NCBI GenBank assembly: GCA_963716585.1
Contig: CAVQTN010000002.1
Location: 434,001 to 498,000, forward strand
DNA from: JAICUY01 sp963716585
GTDB taxonomy: Bacteria; Chloroflexota; Limnocylindria; QHBO01
DNA length: 64,000 nucleotides
Reading direction: 5' to 3'
This document shows positions 63,359-64,000 of the stretch, in pieces (position 1 is the first letter of the stretch; each line of letters starts with the position of its first letter). The position numbers and the translations under genes are program-made. Below the pieces are notes generated by a model. That model searched no databases and was not told the DNA's origin. It was given only the letters and a program-made list of their open reading frames with translations.

Positions 63359-64000
63359 CTACTCGGGCCGCACGGCTCCCCGCCCCCGAACGACGATCTC
63401 CGCCGCGGTCGCCCCCCAGTCGTATGCGGCCACCGCCTCATCTGGTGCCAGCAGGCCCTGGGCCCGCAGCCAGTCGTCGTTGTACAGCTTCCCGATGTAG
63501 TTGCGCCCCGAATCCGGCAGCAGCACCACGAACAGCGCATGCCGGTCGTCGATGCCACGCGCGACCTGGAGCGCCGCCCACAGGGCGGTGCCGCACGACT
63601 CCCCCATCAGGATTCCCTCGCGTGCCGTGGCCCAGCGCGCCGTCAGCATCGAGTCCCGATCGCCGACGCGGACGACGAGATCGCAGGCCTGCACATCGTA
63701 GGTCGAAGGCCAGAAGTCCTCGCCGATCCCCTCGGTCAGGTACGAGCGCGGCGTGTCGCCGGAGTAGACCGATCCGGCCGGGTCTGCCCCGACGATCACC
63801 ACGGAGCTCGACTGCTCGCGGAGGTAGCGTGCGACGCCCGAGATCGTGCCCCCGGTGCCGATCGACGCCACGACGTGCGTGAGCCGGCCGCCGGTGGCCG
63901 ACCAGATCTCGGGGCCGGTGGTCGCATGGTGCGCCGCGGGGTTCGCCGGGTTCGCGTACTGGTCGGGCTTCCATGCGCCCGGCGTCTCGCGCGCGAGGCG
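63359..64000 (-). CDS. cysteine synthase / cystathionine beta-synthase, 5' part outside window
   Basis: The visible 213 residues are the C-terminal part of a fold-type II PLP enzyme. HHATTGPEIW and VASIGTGGTISGVARYL are the substrate and phosphate-binding segments. Later LLPDSGRNYIGKLYNDDWL matches cystathionine beta-synthases and O-acetylserine thiol-lyases. There is no CBS-domain pair after the catalytic domain; the protein ends shortly after. The gene is cut by the right window edge. With the gamma-lyase/synthase at 58072 it could make cysteine from homocysteine. Confidence 0.88.
   Translation of the reverse strand, partial: RLARETPGAWKPDQYANPANPAAHHATTGPEIWSATGGRLTHVVASIGTGGTISGVARYLREQSSSVVIVGADPAGSVYSGDTPRSYLTEGIGEDFWPSTYDVQACDLVVRVGDRDSMLTARWATAREGILMGESCGTALWAALQVARGIDDRHALFVVLLPDSGRNYIGKLYNDDWLRAQGLLAPDEAVAAYDWGATAAEIVVRGRGAVRPE

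Overview
The window is very GC-rich, gene-dense bacterial chromosome with no phage, plasmid, insertion-sequence or CRISPR signal. A single-polypeptide Kgd-type 2-oxoglutarate dehydrogenase, many GAF/PAS sensor kinases, class III cyclase domains and many start codons lying 6-9 nt after a -10-like hexamer suggest an actinobacterium-like lineage. My best guess is an uncultured Chloroflexota (Limnocylindria or Ellin6529 type). This is an inference from gene content, not from a marker gene.

Layout. 1-4.0 kb: an OmpR-type response regulator and kinase, divergent from a molybdopterin oxidoreductase / flavin reductase / zinc-ribbon operon. 4.0-4.9 kb: dps and a 56-aa ORF. 5.1-10.9 kb: a branched-chain-amino-acid-type (Liv) ABC importer facing an acetamidase/formamidase gene. 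10.9-13.1 kb: a cupredoxin lipoprotein, tRNA-Gln(CUG) and an MFS transporter. 13.1-20.5 kb: a phosphorelay set, made of an 8-GAF hybrid kinase broken by many indels, an Hpt protein and a receiver-cyclase. 20.5-25.6 kb: a FAD monooxygenase, an MBL hydrolase, a PLP dehydratase and a cupredoxin/membrane-protein operon with a near-consensus sigma-70 promoter. 25.8-30.4 kb: kgd and thrC. 30.4-36.3 kb: an orphan receiver, a 1142-aa GAF/PAS NarL-type kinase, a small membrane protein and a cyclase-receiver-LuxR fusion. 36.3-37.1 kb: a fluoride riboswitch with crcB and DUF190. 37.3-47.2 kb: a zinc peptidase, tag, thrB, an ABC-F ATPase, an EamA exporter, aspartokinase, a HAD hydrolase, mutY, a redoxin and an alcohol dehydrogenase. 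47.1-53.2 kb: SseB, gltX, DUF6582-like, DUF554, an asparaginase, bactofilin and upp. 53.3-54.3 kb: two DnaA-box-like sites and an arsenic locus (arsC, a 15-aa Cys-rich peptide ORF, arsR). 54.4-57.5 kb: mdh, citrate synthase and an MBL hydrolase. 57.5-64 kb: membrane proteins, a transsulfuration enzyme, an acetyltransferase, mmsA, a nested palindromic element, and the 3' end of a cysteine synthase / cystathionine beta-synthase.

How the genes work together. Central carbon (citrate synthase, mdh, kgd, mmsA) and aspartate-family amino acid genes (aspartokinase, thrB, thrC, PLP dehydratase, transsulfuration) are scattered rather than in one operon. Signalling is heavy, with two systems that join two-component signalling to cyclase-type domains.

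Sequence quality. Most genes are intact. Several loci (14.5-20.5, 20.9, 39.9-41.4, 42.35, 44.1 and 52.64 kb) carry single-base, mostly insertion-type frameshifts without accumulated nonsense mutations. This looks like consensus error rather than biological decay. The most novel-looking items are the arsenic-locus Cys-rich micropeptide ORF, the symmetric array of four 17-bp palindromes upstream of mmsA, the kinase-Hpt-cyclase relay, and the cyclase-receiver-LuxR fusion.
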